Shown here piece by piece: positions 27,701-40,808 of a stretch of DNA of 64,000 bases (the first letter of the stretch is position 1; each line of letters starts with the position of its first letter). The DNA lies in NCBI GenBank assembly GCA_030267565.1, contig BRXU01000007.1:3038001-3102000 (forward strand). The letters run 5' to 3'. The notes beneath the pieces are model-generated. The model was not told where the DNA came from. It was given only the letters and a program-made list of their open reading frames with translations, and ran no database searches. The position numbers were made by a program, and so were the translations under genes. Source of the DNA: Pleodorina starrii (taxonomy: Eukaryota; Chlorophyta; Chlorophyceae; Chlamydomonadales; Volvocaceae).

Positions 27701-29711
27701 CCAGAAGACACTCTCGCCCGCCCGCGGCCAACTCCCCCAACCCACAATCGCTTCCCTCGCTACGGATCGCATAGGTTGTACCCGCCCCGCCCCGCCCCAA
27801 CCCAACCCAACCCCGCCCGCCCCAACCCAACCCAACCCCGCCCGCCCCAACCCAACCCAACCCCGCCCGCCCCAACGCACCAACCCCGCCCGCCCGCCCA
27901 CCCACACCCACCTGCAGCGTGCCGTTAAGTGCCCAGAAGAAGCAGAACCAGGCCAGCGAGGTGCCGAACCCGAACGCAATGTTGACGGCGGCGGTGGCCA
28001 TGAGGCCGCCCGCCAGCAGCACCGAGGGGGAGAACTTGGCGCCCAACACACCGCTCACGAACTTGGACATGCCTGCGGGCGGGGAGGCGGGGAGGCGGAC
28101 ATGCGGGGTGGCGGAGGCGGGGCGGTCAGATGGTGGTAACGGGATTTTTAGGGTTTAGAGTGACATGGGTCGTTGGTACTGGTGGGTACAGCAACCAGAC
28201 CTCCCCTAAACAACCATGAAGTGGTGGTAATGGTGGTGGTGGTGGTGGCGATGGGAAACGTGGTGGTGTTGGTGGTGGTGGTGGGACACGGGCCGGCTCA
28301 CCGTATGCGATGGGGAAGATGGAGGTCATGGCGCCGATCTGGGTGATGTCCATGTGCAGCGTGGGGTCGGCCACCATGACGGGCGCCGTGTACGTCAGGG
28401 AGTTACGGGTCAGGTAGTACGACGAGTACCTGTCGCAGCAGTACGGCAGTCTCAGTACGGCACACAGCGAGAGAAGCCGGGCAGCTCAGTGACTTGAGCG
28501 CGACAGCCGGCGCGGCAGCCGGCACACACTGGCCAAATAGGGGTGGCGCGCGATTCCCCCCGGTGTTGAATGCCGAGGCCGGCCCGGCGTAGCCTTCGGA
28601 AGTATCGCTTTGACAGGTGGTTTCTTCTTCAGCTGCCGCCACCCGCATTCCGGCTGTCCGGCAGTTCGCCCCCCCCCGCCTGCGCCCCTACAACCCCACA
28701 GCTCCACAGCAGTTTGTGGGGTGGAGCGCAGCCGCTGGATCGCAGCGGTGGGCTGAGGGTTACGGTTTTCGCGCGCCCGCCCGCCTCTTCAAGTGCTTCA
28801 AGTGCGTAATCCAAACCCCGTCCGGAGCGGAGCGGGGCGGGGTTGCTTGGGTTGCGACAGAAGAGAGAGACCTTGAGCGCGGTGCCAGTCGTACGTTGTC
28901 GTACTCACCCGATGACGATGCCCACGAAGACCAAAAGGCGGCGGCGGATGAAGTCTGGGGTGTACGACACGCCCTCCTCCGCCGCTGGGGTCGCGGTGGC
29001 GGCGGCCTCCGGCGCGGGAGCTGGCGCCACCTTCGCGGGACACGACGCCGGCGGTGGGGCGGGTTTCAAGCGGCAATCGAAATCAATGGTGAGGGCGGGA
29101 GGGAGGGAGGTGGTGGCAAAGGTGTTGACAGGCGAAAACTGTGACAGGCAGCTGGACAGCACAGGTGCGCAGCTCAGGTTCCTGGGTGGGCGCGCTGCCA
29201 CCGGCCGCGAGGGGATGCGGAACACCTCCCCGCAAACTCGGGTTCCGAGACACGGACACCCGGGTTGGGTTGGGTTTGGGATGGGTTGGGAACCTCGATG
29301 AAGTTTGAGGTGGGTTTGGAGCCTGGGTATGCTGATATGCCATCCGTCGCGCAGCACCCACTCCGTAGCGACGGGCTGGAGATGACTGACGACTGGAGCT
29401 GCGGCGCCGCCGCCGCCGCCGCCGCCGCGCTGGTCATCCTTCTACAACTGAGATGTGATGCGTTTTCACACACACACGCGGATTGGAGCAGAGCATATGC
29501 CCACCGCGCTGCATCGCGCGCAGGCCTCCGTTGCCCCTCCGTTTGCCGGTGCCCGGCGTCCTCGCAGCTCGTGAGCGCATCCTCGGCGTCCGCCTCCGGG
29601 CCCCCGCCACCTGCCGCGTCGCGCACCGCACCGCACCTGCTCTTTCGCGGGCTCATCGCCGCCGCCGGACGAAGCCGCCGCCGCCGCTGAGCTGCTGGCC
29701 CTCAACCGCAT
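24795..29711 (-). CDS. Organophosphate:phosphate antiporter, GlpT/UhpT family, 489 aa
   Basis: Exons: 29637-29711, 28909-29030, 28302-28429, 27912-28072, 27288-27508, 26831-27005, 26390-26452, 25853-25978, 25415-25646, 24795-24961; all phases close. About 12 hydrophobic helices in two halves with a Lys/Pro-rich central loop (TDKAPKKKDEKPK), the major facilitator layout. Family hallmarks include YYLTRNSL at helix 1, a GP-x-CARILTTWF segment, then GTYWGMWNIAHNLGGF, and FFLYGPQMLIGL late in the second half. The family exchanges glycerol-3-phosphate or hexose phosphates for inorganic phosphate; which substrate and which membrane cannot be told here. The first exon gives a short Ala/Ser/Gly-rich N-terminus without a clear transit peptide; its start is the least certain part. 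Confidence 0.9.
27783..27880 (+). repeat. 25-bp minisatellite in an intron
   Basis: Three to four near-identical units built of CCCCGCCCG then CCCCAACCCAACCCAA, inside the transporter intron between the exons at 27912 and 27508. Purely C-rich on the plus strand. Confidence 0.85.
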
Positions 29712-30773
29712 CCCCCTCAGCTGCGCGCCGCCCGACAGGACGCCCGGACGCTGCGCGGCCCTGCGAAAATCGGCAGGGAAGCAAGGCAGGAGTTTTTTTC
29801 ACTTGGCACGACATGCGGATGGCAGAGGGAGGACGTGGCTATGCGAGCCCTTCCGAGCAGTTAACACCGTGAATTTTGGCTTGGCAAGCCAGAAAGCCCG
29901 GTGACAGGGCGTCGACAAGGGTTCGAGCGTTGGGCACCTGCCTCCGGTTTGCGGGGCCTCGCAAATGGGCCGGGGGTGCGTGCTCGCCCGCGGCACACCT
30001 GCGGAGGGGCGCGACAAGCCCCGAGACGACGCCCCGGGCGCAGCGTTGTTGGCGCAGTCCGCTCCGGGTTTCAGCCTGGCTGGCGAGCATGGCGTTGTGT
30101 GCGCGGTGGCGGCTCTGCGGGAGGCGGAGAAGCGACGGGAGCACGTTATGCAACAGCCGGGACGCAAGCGGCTGCGAAAGTCCTTTTCAAACCCGCATCA
30201 GAGAACGTGGCAGCAAAGTGATTTGTTAGACTAAGCGGAGTAGACACTTACGAAACGGCGGAACCCGCAATGAGCAAACAAGCAGTTACACAGCCCGACA
30301 GGTCACCCTCCACTTCTCCCAATCCAGATGACCCACAGGGACATGTATGTACATACCTACAGTCCTTACACGCAGCTTAAGTGTCAATCGACCCCAGTCA
30401 GGCGTCCTCAGTAACGGGGATCGTCCTATGTTGTGCGGCCTGCTTATAGGGAATTGATCAGCAACCTATATATGCAAATGAATGCTATGACTAGATTGCA
30501 ACAGTCGGCAAGGGTACTTATCAAGGAGACGTCGGGGGCTCGGGGCCCTTTCCTCGGTCATGTCGTGGAAGTCAACCGATGACGGTGATCGGACAACCGA
30601 AATGCGCCCTCTTTGCAAGCAGTTGCATGCACAAGTTGGTGTACCATATATGTAACTCACAAACGCCATTGCAAGCTTTTCGCGCAAAACGTCGTGCACG
30701 ATGTCGTTGTGTCGGGTGTTTTTCACACAACCTTCTTCCAACGGCGAAGTTTTGTTCTGCTAGGCTCTGATGG
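29712..30773. other. Divergent intergenic region, no gene recognised
   Basis: About 1.06 kb between the transporter start and the giant plus-strand gene. The right half (30240-30760) is noticeably less GC-rich and is the likely promoter/5' UTR of the giant gene. No exon was recognised. Confidence 0.45.
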
Positions 30774-33700
30774 ATGTGCGGACAGCAGTATGTCACTGTG
30801 CGACAGGTCGACAAGGTAACCACAGCCTGGGATGCGCAGGCGAACCCTGCGGCTGCTCCAGCTAGGGCCTTACAGCCGTTTCTGGAGGGCTGCGACGCCA
30901 GTTCGCTCAAGGGTAAGGTTATTCAAGGGGTGCACCACGAGCCGGCCAGCGCCGTCTCCCCTCATCCCCGGGCCTGTTCGGCTCTCGGCTCGACATCTTC
31001 CAATACGCCTTTGTTCCGAAACGAGCCCACGCAGCCCCCCCCCCCCCCGGCCTCGCAGGAACCGTGGCGCCCTCCTGGTGCATCAGGCGAACCTGCAGCC
31101 TCAGCCACAGGTGCAGCCGCCGTCCGCTCCTCAGCTGCAGACGCCAAGCCCCCTGGCCCACTCGGCCGGCTGCTGCACCAGCCCCAGCCGACCGCCCCGC
31201 ACTCGGACGCATGCCCTCGCCAAACTAACGCCAGCAGCCTAAACCACCCTAAGCCCCAAGTCCCCCAATCGCCGCCCGCCCGACCGGTCCCAACTTATCC
31301 TCCATGGCCGCAACGGCACACCTCCCACCTCGTCCTGAACTATCCACTCCCATCCGCCCGGCGCTCCTGGGACCCCACGCCGCCGGCCGGTGCCATCGCC
31401 GCCACCAACGCCCGCGGCGTCAGCTTGGCAGCAGCTGCAGCCCCAGTCATGGGCCTCCGGCCTACAACAAGCGGGTACCCAGCCGCGGCCGTTGCGCGCG
31501 CCTGTGGCCGCAGCCGCTGCCGGACTGCCTCCACTTGGGCGCCGCGCCGGGACGGGTCCCCCGGCAGGGCGGGCTCGCCAGGGGTGACAGCGGCAGCGGC
31601 CGCAGCAGCAGTGTCGGGAACTCCGGACGCAGGCGCAGCCAGGTGCGATGACGCGCCGCCGCCGCAGCCGCGACGGACCGACGCTGGCAGAGACAGGCGC
31701 TGGAAAGAGCGCCAAGTCGGCGCTGTCGCCGCCGCCGCCGCCGAGCCGCCGTCGCTCCACGTTGCAGCCACCGCTGCTGAGCCGTCGCGACTGCGGGACG
31801 CCGCGACGTCGCCGTCCCGGACGCAGCGCCGGCAGCGGAGCAGTGGCGTCATCGATGATACAGGGACCCCTGCGCCAAGAAACCGTCCGGCCGCGGCTCC
31901 GCCGCGCGACGGCAAGGCCGGTGGTCCTCCTCCTCCTCCTCCCCCTCCCGCTCCTTCTCCTGCTTCTGTAGCCCCCCTTCAGGCCGCGGACCTCTTGGCG
32001 CCAACGCCCAGGAGAAGCGCCGCCGTCGCCGCCGCCGGCGGCACCGTCGCGGTTTCGGAGCTGAAAGCTGGGGACGTAGGCCCCCACCGTCATTTCATCA
32101 GGGCCACGGACGGCATTGGGGAGGCGCTGGCGGTTGCGCGGCGAGCCGCGCTGTCCCGCGACCCACGGGTCCGTCGCCAAATTGGCGCGCAGTTGCTCGC
32201 CTGGCTGCGTCCCCAGACGCCGGCGCCGCCGCCGGGCGATGAGGATTCCGCCGCTGCCGCCGGCGCCGGCGGCGCGATTCCCGCCGCGGCGGCGGTGGAG
32301 CTGGCAGTCGTGTGCCCCGATCTCTTCATTACGGACAAGGCCGTGTGGGACAGGCTGCTATGGAGCGTGGCGGACGCCGCCGCCGCCGCCGCCGCCGAGG
32401 CGGGAGTGACCCACGGGTCGGTCGCTTGCCCCGCGGCGGCCGAGCGGCCGCCGGAGGCGGCGGCGCGGAGCGCCTGGGCCGCCTGGGAGCTGGCGCTGGT
32501 GCTGCGGGCGGCGGCGGCCTGCGGCCAGGCGGACACTAACAGCCCGCAGCTGTTTCTCCTGCGGCAGTCGCTGTCCAGGATCCTGCATCGCGGCCTGCTG
32601 CCGCAGTCGCAGCCATCGCTGCTGACGGCGCTGTCGCTGGCGGCACCGTTACGGAGCGCCCCGGCGGAAGGCCGGCAGGGGCTCTCGCGGACGCGACAGT
32701 CGGGGCCAGAGGAGGAGCTGATCCGTCAGGTCGCAGCGGCAGACACGGGCGGGGGCGGGGGTCCGGTCACAGACGCAGGCACGGGCGGGAGCTGGGGCAG
32801 GGATGGGGGCCAAGGGCGGGAGGAGGCGGGGCGGGGCCTGCTGGCGCTGCTGCACGCCGCAGGGGAGCTGACGCGGCCGCCTACGCAGACGCCTCCCGTC
32901 GCGGCTACGCGCCCGGCGGAGGCGCAGGCGAACCCGGAGCCGGCGGCGGCGGCGATCCTGGAGCGGGCCGGAGTCGTGGAAGCGGCGCTCCGGGAGCTGC
33001 TTGCCTGTACCCCGGCGGCGCGCCCAGGGCGGGAGGTGAAGGCACCGACGGCGGCCCTCCCTGGCGGCGGCGGCGGCGGCGGAGACTCGTCATTGCCGAC
33101 CCGTGGGCCCGCTCCGTCGGGGGAAATCGACGGAGGCATACTGACGCATTCAAGGCTGGGCGCTGCGGCGTCCCTTCGGGCGGCCCTGACGGCGTGGCGG
33201 CTGCTGCTGGCAGCTGATGGGGGCCCGCGGCGGCCGGACGACGAGGCGGCGGCGGCGAGGACAGCAGCAACGGGCGCTGGCGCGCCGCGCGCTGCTGCTG
33301 CTGCCGCTGTGGAGGTGGACGGGGAGTTGGTGCAGCAGCTGGTCCGCTTCGTGCGTTGCCTGGCTGATCGACTCCTGCCGGAGGCCCGCGGCAGCAGCGG
33401 CGGCGACGGCGGAAGCGGCGGCAGCGGCAACGACCTGCGGGTCGTGCTGCGGGGTATGTCTATGGCTTGGCGGTCCTGGCCGGACCTGCACCGACACCCG
33501 GGGCTCAGCAGGTCTGTGTGGGAGGCGCTGCGGGCCACGGCGGCGCTGGCGGCGGCGCCCGCTGACCCATGGGTCATTGATGGCCCTAGATCGGGTTCCC
33601 CTCGCGTCGTCTGCGAAACAGCGTCAGCAGCGGCGGCGACGGCGGCAGATACGCTTTCGGACGGCGCTGCCGTGGCCTGGGGTCGTGATGGAGGGTGTAC

Positions 33701-36700
33701 GGCGGCGGTGGCGGCGGCGACGCTGCCGTCGGCGGCGGCGGCAGCTGCCGCCGACGTCCTGCTGTTGGACATGTGCCGCCTGGCAGCCGCCACGTTTTAC
33801 ACTCGCGCCGAATCGTCCGGCTCTGATGTCGACGTCTCCGACGGCGACGCGGCCAGCGACGGCCTGCACGGCAGAAAGAGGCGCCGCCGCTACCTCATCG
33901 GCGGCGGCGGCGCCGACGGCAACAGCAGCGCCGGCGGCGACAGCCCGAACGCGGACGACTTGCTGCTGCTGGTGCGCACCGTCGAGGGCCTGAGGAGGAA
34001 GGCGGACCGGGCCGCATCCGTCACCGCCGCCACCACCGGCCATCTCCGGTCCGCCGCCGCAAGCGGCGGCGACGCCTGCGGCGGCGCTGGAACGCCGCGG
34101 TTCCGTCGCGGTCTGACGGAACTCGAATCCATCGTCCAGGCATCCGCTTCAGCCTATCTTCGCTACGCGACGGGGCCAGCCGCCGCCGCGGAGGACGGCG
34201 ACACCCCTCTCGCGGCGTCGTCGTTGCCGTGGGAGGCGTCAGGCTCGGGTGCCGTACTCGGCCTGACAGCATCTGTGGTACTCACAGAGTACCTGGCGCG
34301 CAGCAGTCGCGTCCCGGACTGGCACCTCCTGTGGCGGCTGATGCGCAGCCACGCGGCCGCCGCCGCCGCCGACCCAGCGCCCTGCACCGATCCCGGCGGC
34401 GGCGGGAGCGATGCCGCTGCTCTGGGTGCGCGCGGGGCGGCAGCGGCGGCGGTGGCGGTGGCGGACCGGGTGCTGCGCAGCAGCGATGCGGAGCTGCGGC
34501 GGTGGTGCTGGCCACGGACTGCCGTACGTCTGGCGGAGGCGCTGGCGGAGGCCGCCGGGCTGGCTGCTGACGGCGGGGTCGCCGCCGCCGCTGCCAGCGG
34601 CGGCGACGGCGGCTCGGCGGCGAACGCCGCCGCTGCGGCGATGGAGGCGGCGGCGGAGCGGCTGCTGCTGCACACGGCGACGGCGGCGGTGGACCTCGAG
34701 GAGCCCGACCTGGCGGAGGCGCTGACGTGGCTGCGTAGCGCTGCCGTACTGGAGGGAGGCCGTCACCGCCGCAGCGGCGGCGCCGCCGCCGCCGCCCAGC
34801 AGGCTTGGGACCACGTTTCGGAGTGGCAGCGTCCGGCGGATGATGGTGCGCGCGGTAACGGTGGCTGCGCCGACGGGCTGGGTGACAGGGGTGACGGGCC
34901 GCTGGCGGCGGAGCTTGAGCGCGTCGCTGCGCACTCGGAAACGCTGCTGCTGCGGCAGCAGCAGTACCAACGGCAGGAGCACTACCACCGGCAGTCGCGC
35001 GGCCGAGCGCGGACTGTAGCGACGGATGATGGTGGCGGTGGCGGTGGCGACGGTTGGGAGGCGGCGATTGGCGACAGCGGCGGCCGCAGCAGCGGCACAG
35101 TAGGCAGTGGCCTGCTAGATGCCGCCAGCGGTGCCGTCGCCAGCGGCGGCAGCAATAGCAACAGCAGGCGCAGGGCTGGCGGCGACGGGGGCGCAGCGCT
35201 TCGGGCGATCGGGCAACTACTGGAAGCGGACGCGGAGGCGCCGGAGGGCTGCAGCTGCCTGCCGCCAGCCCTCCTGGACGCATGTGTGGAGATGATCGCC
35301 GCTGCGGCCGCCGGCGCTAAGAACGGCGCCGCTGGCGCCTCTGCGGAGCGCTTGCGGGCGGCCCCGTGGGGCGGGTTCCAAGCCTCAGCCAGAGCCGGCC
35401 CGGCGGCGGCGATCCACGCCGGCGGCGACGGCGGGGGCGCGGCAGAGGATGGGGTGTTGTGGGTTGCGGCGGCGCAGGCCCTGGGGTGGCTGGCGGCGCG
35501 ACGGGTCGTGCCGGACGGCCACTTGCTGTTGCCGCTACTGGACGCAGTCGCTGGGCCAGCGGCCGGGGCGGCGGTGGGGCGGCCTCGTGGAGCTGACCCG
35601 TGGGTCAGTGCGGGCGGAGCCGACCCACGGGTCAATGCGGGCGGGGAGAGACACGTACAGCTACAGCTACAGCTTCAGCACGTGGCGGCGGCGACTCTGG
35701 CTGTGGCGACCCTGGCGGATACGGCGGCGGAGGCGGAGGCGGACGTGGCGTCGCAGCTGTACGATGCAGCGAGGCGGCTGGCGACGTCGTTGCGGCGCAT
35801 GCCGTCGGACAGGTGCGGCGCCGAATCGCCGAACGGCCAAACGAGTGGGCTGAGCTGGGCTGGGCTGGGTCTCGCCACACCGTGATTGATTGCTGCTGCT
35901 GCAGCTGCTGCTGTTCTTGCTACTGCGCCTGCCGCGCGGCAGCAAGTGACGTTATTGCCGTTGCTGCGGCAGCAACTGCTGCTACTGCTGCTACTAGTGC
36001 TGTTCCTTTCCGCCATCACCGCTGCGGCCGCCCTTGTGCCGCCCTTGTGCTGGTGGTCTGCCGGTCGTCCTCCCGCTTCCCTGCTGCTCTCGGCTGCCCT
36101 CAAGACATACAGTACGGTGTGGGGTCCAACGACTGTTTCGCCGCCGTCCCCCTCCTCCTCCTCCTGCTCCTCCTCCTCGCCCTCCTCGCCCTCATCCGCC
36201 CAGGCCGCTCCCGCTGCCTCAGCTGGCGGCCCTCTGCAGCGCCCTCCGGAGACTGGGCGCCCTGGACCCTCCCCTGCTGCTGCACCTGACACACCACCAG
36301 CGCAACAGACAGCGCCGCCGCCAACCGCTCGCCCGGCCCTTGCCCTTCACCTCCGCCGCCGCGGCCGCGGCCGCCGCTGGCGGCCCCACCCGGCGAAGCT
36401 TGGGGCGCAGCAACGGAGAGCTCCAACACGGCCCCGCCGCTGCCTCGGCGGCAGCGGCCGCAGCCCGGTTGCTCCCCCTGGTCGCGACGGTGCTGCTGCG
36501 TCCGGCGCCCAACTCCGCCGCCGCCGCCGGCCCGCTGTTCCCGAGCAGCGTCGGCGCCACTGACGCGCCGGCCGGTCTTGTCGAGTACACCTTTCGCGGC
36601 TTCGGTGGCGGTCCCGGCGTGGCCGACGGCGGCGGCGGCGGCGGCAGTCCCGACGGAGGTCTGGCGGCGGCGGCGGCGGCCGCCGACTTGGCCGCCTGGC

Positions 36701-39700
36701 TGGCGGCCGTCCTGAGCCGGGGCGTGGAAGCAGTCCCGCCGGCGGCGCTCCTGAGTGCTTGGTGTGCTGCCCAAGACATCGCCGCCATTGTAACTGACAG
36801 CGGCGGCGGTGATGGTGGTGGTGATGGCGGCGGTGGCGGCGGAGGCGGTGTCGTGCGTTCGGCGGCGGCGACGGCGGCAGAGGGCTGGCTGGGCGAGCTG
36901 CGGGCAAGCGCGACGCGGCGGCTGCTGGCGACGGGGGTTGACGGGTGAGAGTGTTCTGTGCGGTACATGTCGTACTTTGTAGTACAGTACCGTGCCGGCT
37001 AGAGGAGGATGGCGCTGTGCTGTGCTGTGCTGGTCCGCAAAGCCCGTTTGTGTCCTGCGCCATTGCGCGCCACTGCGCTGCACTTTCCTGCACTGCACTG
37101 CGTTGCGCTCGGCTCCGCAGATGTGATACCGGGAAGTCCCTGCAACTTATGGTTGGGGGTCCCTGCAGTCCCTGCCGAGACCTCCCGAGCAGCGCCTCCC
37201 GTAGCTCTTGTGCTTTTCTCGCCCTACCCGTATTCTTCACCCTCTTAGGGTAACATTCTCCCCCCTTCACGGCTTTCGAACCTCGTGTTACGCGGCTCTG
37301 CGACCCTGCAAACGGCTCGTCTTCCCCCTTGTCGGCTCCTCCTTCATGTTCGGCTGCATGTGGCCATGCCCCTTCTTGCCCTTTCTCGCCCCTTCTCGCC
37401 CCTCCTCCTCCCAGGCTGCTGCTGCATCAGCTGGCAGCGCTGATGCGGTGCCTGGAGCCGCCGCAGCAGCATAACCGCCGCAACCGCCACAAGCACCGCA
37501 ACCGCAGCGACAGTCCCGAACCCGACTCCCAGCCTGCTGCGGCGGCGGCGGAGGCGACCGCAGCAGCAGCAGCAGCAGCAGCAGCGGTCCAGTGTGGCCG
37601 GCCCGGAGAGGTTCAGCACGCCGGCAGCTGGTTCCAGCGGTGGTTGCGACCCGACCTGCCCTGGGCGGCGCCGCCGGGCCGTTCTGACGGGACCAGCGCC
37701 GACCCGTCTGACGGGCTGCAAGGCAGGTGGGAGAAGGAGGGAGAGGAGGAGGGTGAGGTGGCGGTGGCGGTGGCGCCGCTGCTTGATGGCCGGGAGGCGC
37801 CGTCGCCGCTGTCGCCGCCGCGGCCGCCGCCACCGCTGTTCAGTGATGCGACGTCGCCGCAGATCCAGCCAGCTGTGGACGAGGAGGTGGCGGCGGCGGC
37901 GGAGGAGGAGCAGCAGCAGCAGCGGCGGCTCTCGCAGCAGGTGCTGGGGGCGCTGCTGTGTCGTACGACACGCGGCGGCGACGCGTACGAGGCGCCGGCT
38001 GACGTCGTCGCCGCGGCGCTGCGCGACCTCGCCGCCGCCGGCGCGCTCCGCGCGTCGCCGCCGCTGGCGGCGTCGCTCGTCGACGGGCTCGTCTTCCGCA
38101 TCGCCGACGACGCGAGCGTCGACGGCCTGGCGGCCGTCGCCGCGGCGCTGGCGGCGGGCGGCGGCGGCGGCGCCGCCGCCGCCACTGACCCATGGGTCGG
38201 TCACTGCGAGGCGCGCGGCCTGCTGGACGAGCTCGCGAGCGGACTGCAGCGGCGTCTGCGGCTGCAGCCCGAGACCGTCACGACGGAGCATCTGACGGCG
38301 ATGGCGTCGTACATGTACGACGTGGCAACTGCCGTCGGCGGCGTCGGCGGCGGCGGCGTCGGCAACCTGCCGGGCTGCGGCGGCGTGCTGCGCGCGCTGA
38401 GCCGCGGGCTGGCGGCGCGGGCGGAGCAGCTATCTCCGGCGCAGGCGATGGGCGTGGCGGCCGTGTTTTCGGAGCCGCGCCTGCGGGACATGCATCTGCT
38501 GCAGCGCCTGACGGCGGCGGTGGCGGTGGTTTCGGGGCAGCCGTACACGGTACGATGTGTGAAAGGGGTTGCACACACGTCCGCACGTGGGTGCGGGAAT
38601 TGCAGCTGCTGCTGCCGTCGCCGCGCCAATGTTCTTGCTTCACGGGTACCGCTGCCGTACTGCTGCCGTACCACCACCACGCCGTTGACCTGCTTTGTCT
38701 CTGCTTCGCTTCGCTTTCCTGTCCTTGATAGCGTCACCGCAACCACCGCCACCACCGCCACCTCTCAAGACCACCGCCACCACCACCACCATTAACACCA
38801 CCGCAGTCACCGTTAACACCGCCCGCTGCCGCCACCGCCACCGCCACCGCTGTCAGGCTGAGCAGCTGCTGCGACTAGCCCAGACCCTGTACTCCGCGGG
38901 ACTACGGGATCAGCAGCTGTTCGCTCCCCTGGCGACGGCGCTGCGGGCACGGGCGGAGACGGAGGAGGCCGCGCCCAGCGGCGGAGCGACAACAGCAGCA
39001 GCCATCGCCGCCGCCGCCGCCAGCGGCGGTGGCGGTGTCGGTGGCGGTTTGGATACTCGCACGCTACAGGTGAGGCAGAGGCGGGGATTTCTTCTGTGGT
39101 AGCGGCCATGAGGAAGTAGTGTTGGGTTTCCAAAGTGTGTTGGGTTTGGGAGGGAGGGCGGGCGCAAGGGAGGGAGGGAGGCAGTTGGGAGGGAGGCGGG
39201 CGGAGTGGGCCAACCGGCCGGCGGGTCACTGGTTTGGAAACGGATCGCTGCATCCACCGTTGCGTGCTGCCACACGGCTCATCCCTCGCGGCCCTCCGAC
39301 CCACCACCACCGCTACTGCTGCTGCTACTGCTACTGATGCTGCCGCCACTGTCACCCGGTGGTGGCGGTGGTCCCGCAGGCCGCCATTTCATTGCTGAGG
39401 GGCGTGAGGCTCTATGCGGACGCGGAGGCGCTGCAGCAGGTGTGGCGGGGCGGGGCGGGGTAGGGCGGGGGTGGGCAGCCTTGGCTGCAGCGCGCGCGTT
39501 GGGGGCGTGCGTGTCGTCTTGTGTATGTGGGACATACGGTACTGAAAGAATCGTTTCACAGTCAACTCAACGTCTGTGTCTGTGTGTGTGTGTGTGTCCT
39601 GTACTCCTGTTACGGTACTTTGACGAGCTTCGCCTGTTGCAGTACTGGGGCCTTGTGTACGAGGACTGAGGGAGGCTTAGTGTTCGAAGTGGAAACAAGG

Positions 39701-39870
39701 AGTAGCGGGATGGGTTTGTGAATTTCGCGTGCCCACGCTCCGGTCTGCTCCGCCCCGTCCCGCCCCGATGCGTTCCACACTACGCCCCGTACCCGCAGGT
39801 CTTTGTGGCGCAGATGCGGTGCGCGCAGGCGCCCCCCGCGGGCAGGCGGAGGCGGGACCTGGCAGCCTGA
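30774..39870 (+). CDS. Giant Ala/Gly-rich helical-repeat protein, about 2,420 aa
   Basis: Exons 30774-35812, 36204-36944, 37415-38549, 38857-39069, 39380-39439, 39799-39870; phases close. The first ~400 residues are Pro/Ala/Arg/Gln-rich and unordered. After that, helical segments of one pattern recur between Ala/Gly runs: L-x-x-L-x-x-x-L-x-x-x-G-x-x-D-x-x-L-L-x-x-L, as in PLPQLAALCSALRRLGALD, LLHQLAALMRCLEPP and QLLRLAQTLYSAGLRDQQLF. This resembles the octotricopeptide/heptatricopeptide and FASTK-like repeats of algal organelle RNA-binding proteins; that role is inference and no RAP domain was seen. Start is the first ATG of the frame; a GTAAGG near 30912 could begin an intron, so the 5' end is uncertain. 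An alternative last exon begins after CAG at 39643 and ends at 39669. Confidence 0.6.
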
Positions 39871-40808
39871 TCAGACTGTGGCGTGCGCGCTGGAGAGGGG
39901 AGCTTGCGACTGCCTTGTTGCCTGATCAGGCTGGCTGCCGTGGAGTGCGGAGAGGGTTAGGCCCAAGGTCCCTGGGCTGGGGGCGGGCGGGCGGCGCGGT
40001 TCCTCCGGGGCCACCTGTTGCGTGGAGCGGCCTTTGTGAGCTGAGGCAGCCGCATAACAGTGGTTTCGGAGAAGGAGGCTGGCAGCAGCTCTTCACCATC
40101 GCGCGTATTTGCACCACATGCTTTGCTCCCCGGCGTCTACCGGTAATGCTCAAATACAAGCTTGCCAAAACATAACCAACGATACCTCGTTCCCGGACCT
40201 GTTCGACATTTCTTATTGAGGGATGATGCGCCTGTGCCGCCCTCACACCCCTGCCGGCTGCCGCTGCCCTCAAGGCGTCTCCGGAGGGCCCTGGCTAGGG
40301 CTGCGGCTCGTGTCACGTGCAGGAACGCATCCCGTGTTTCACTTTGCCGATGCCTTACCTCCTGAATCCCAGGGCCGCTTCCAGTCCTTTCCAGTTGTTG
40401 CCTCCCATCCAACGAATAATCAATTGCGGGCCTAGCGCAGCAAATCCAACAACGACAACTCCTATCGGTCCCGTCCGGGTGCTTCGGTGCCTGACGGCGC
40501 CACTTGAACCAGCATCCCGGCTAGCTCCGCCTCCGTATCCCCCCAAAAATGATATGGAAACATTTATGATCTCGCACTCGCACCAAAACTACCAGAAAGA
40601 TAATCGCGGGGCATCGCCAAAGCAGCAAAATATCGAACCGCGGCCAGCGGTTGCTGCTCTTCCATCCGATCACACGCACCCCCGATGGACCGCGTCAGGC
40701 GATTCGCACCATGGGAGGTACCACCTAAGGCCGGCGTCGCTGGTGCCAGGCGCCAGCAGCCGTAACGGCAGTCCCGCCACTCAATTCTACCTTAAGCTTA
40801 CTTCAGTA
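39871..40808. other. Convergent intergenic region, no gene seen
   Basis: Tail-to-tail spacer between the giant gene and the secreted-protein gene. No repeat or exon was recognised, and no TGTAA was found close to either stop. Confidence 0.45.

Noticed and set aside
34282..35283. Long Arg/Pro-rich minus-strand frame
   Set aside because: Reverse reading of the Ala/Gly-rich giant gene; GC-rich codon bias leaves all frames open.
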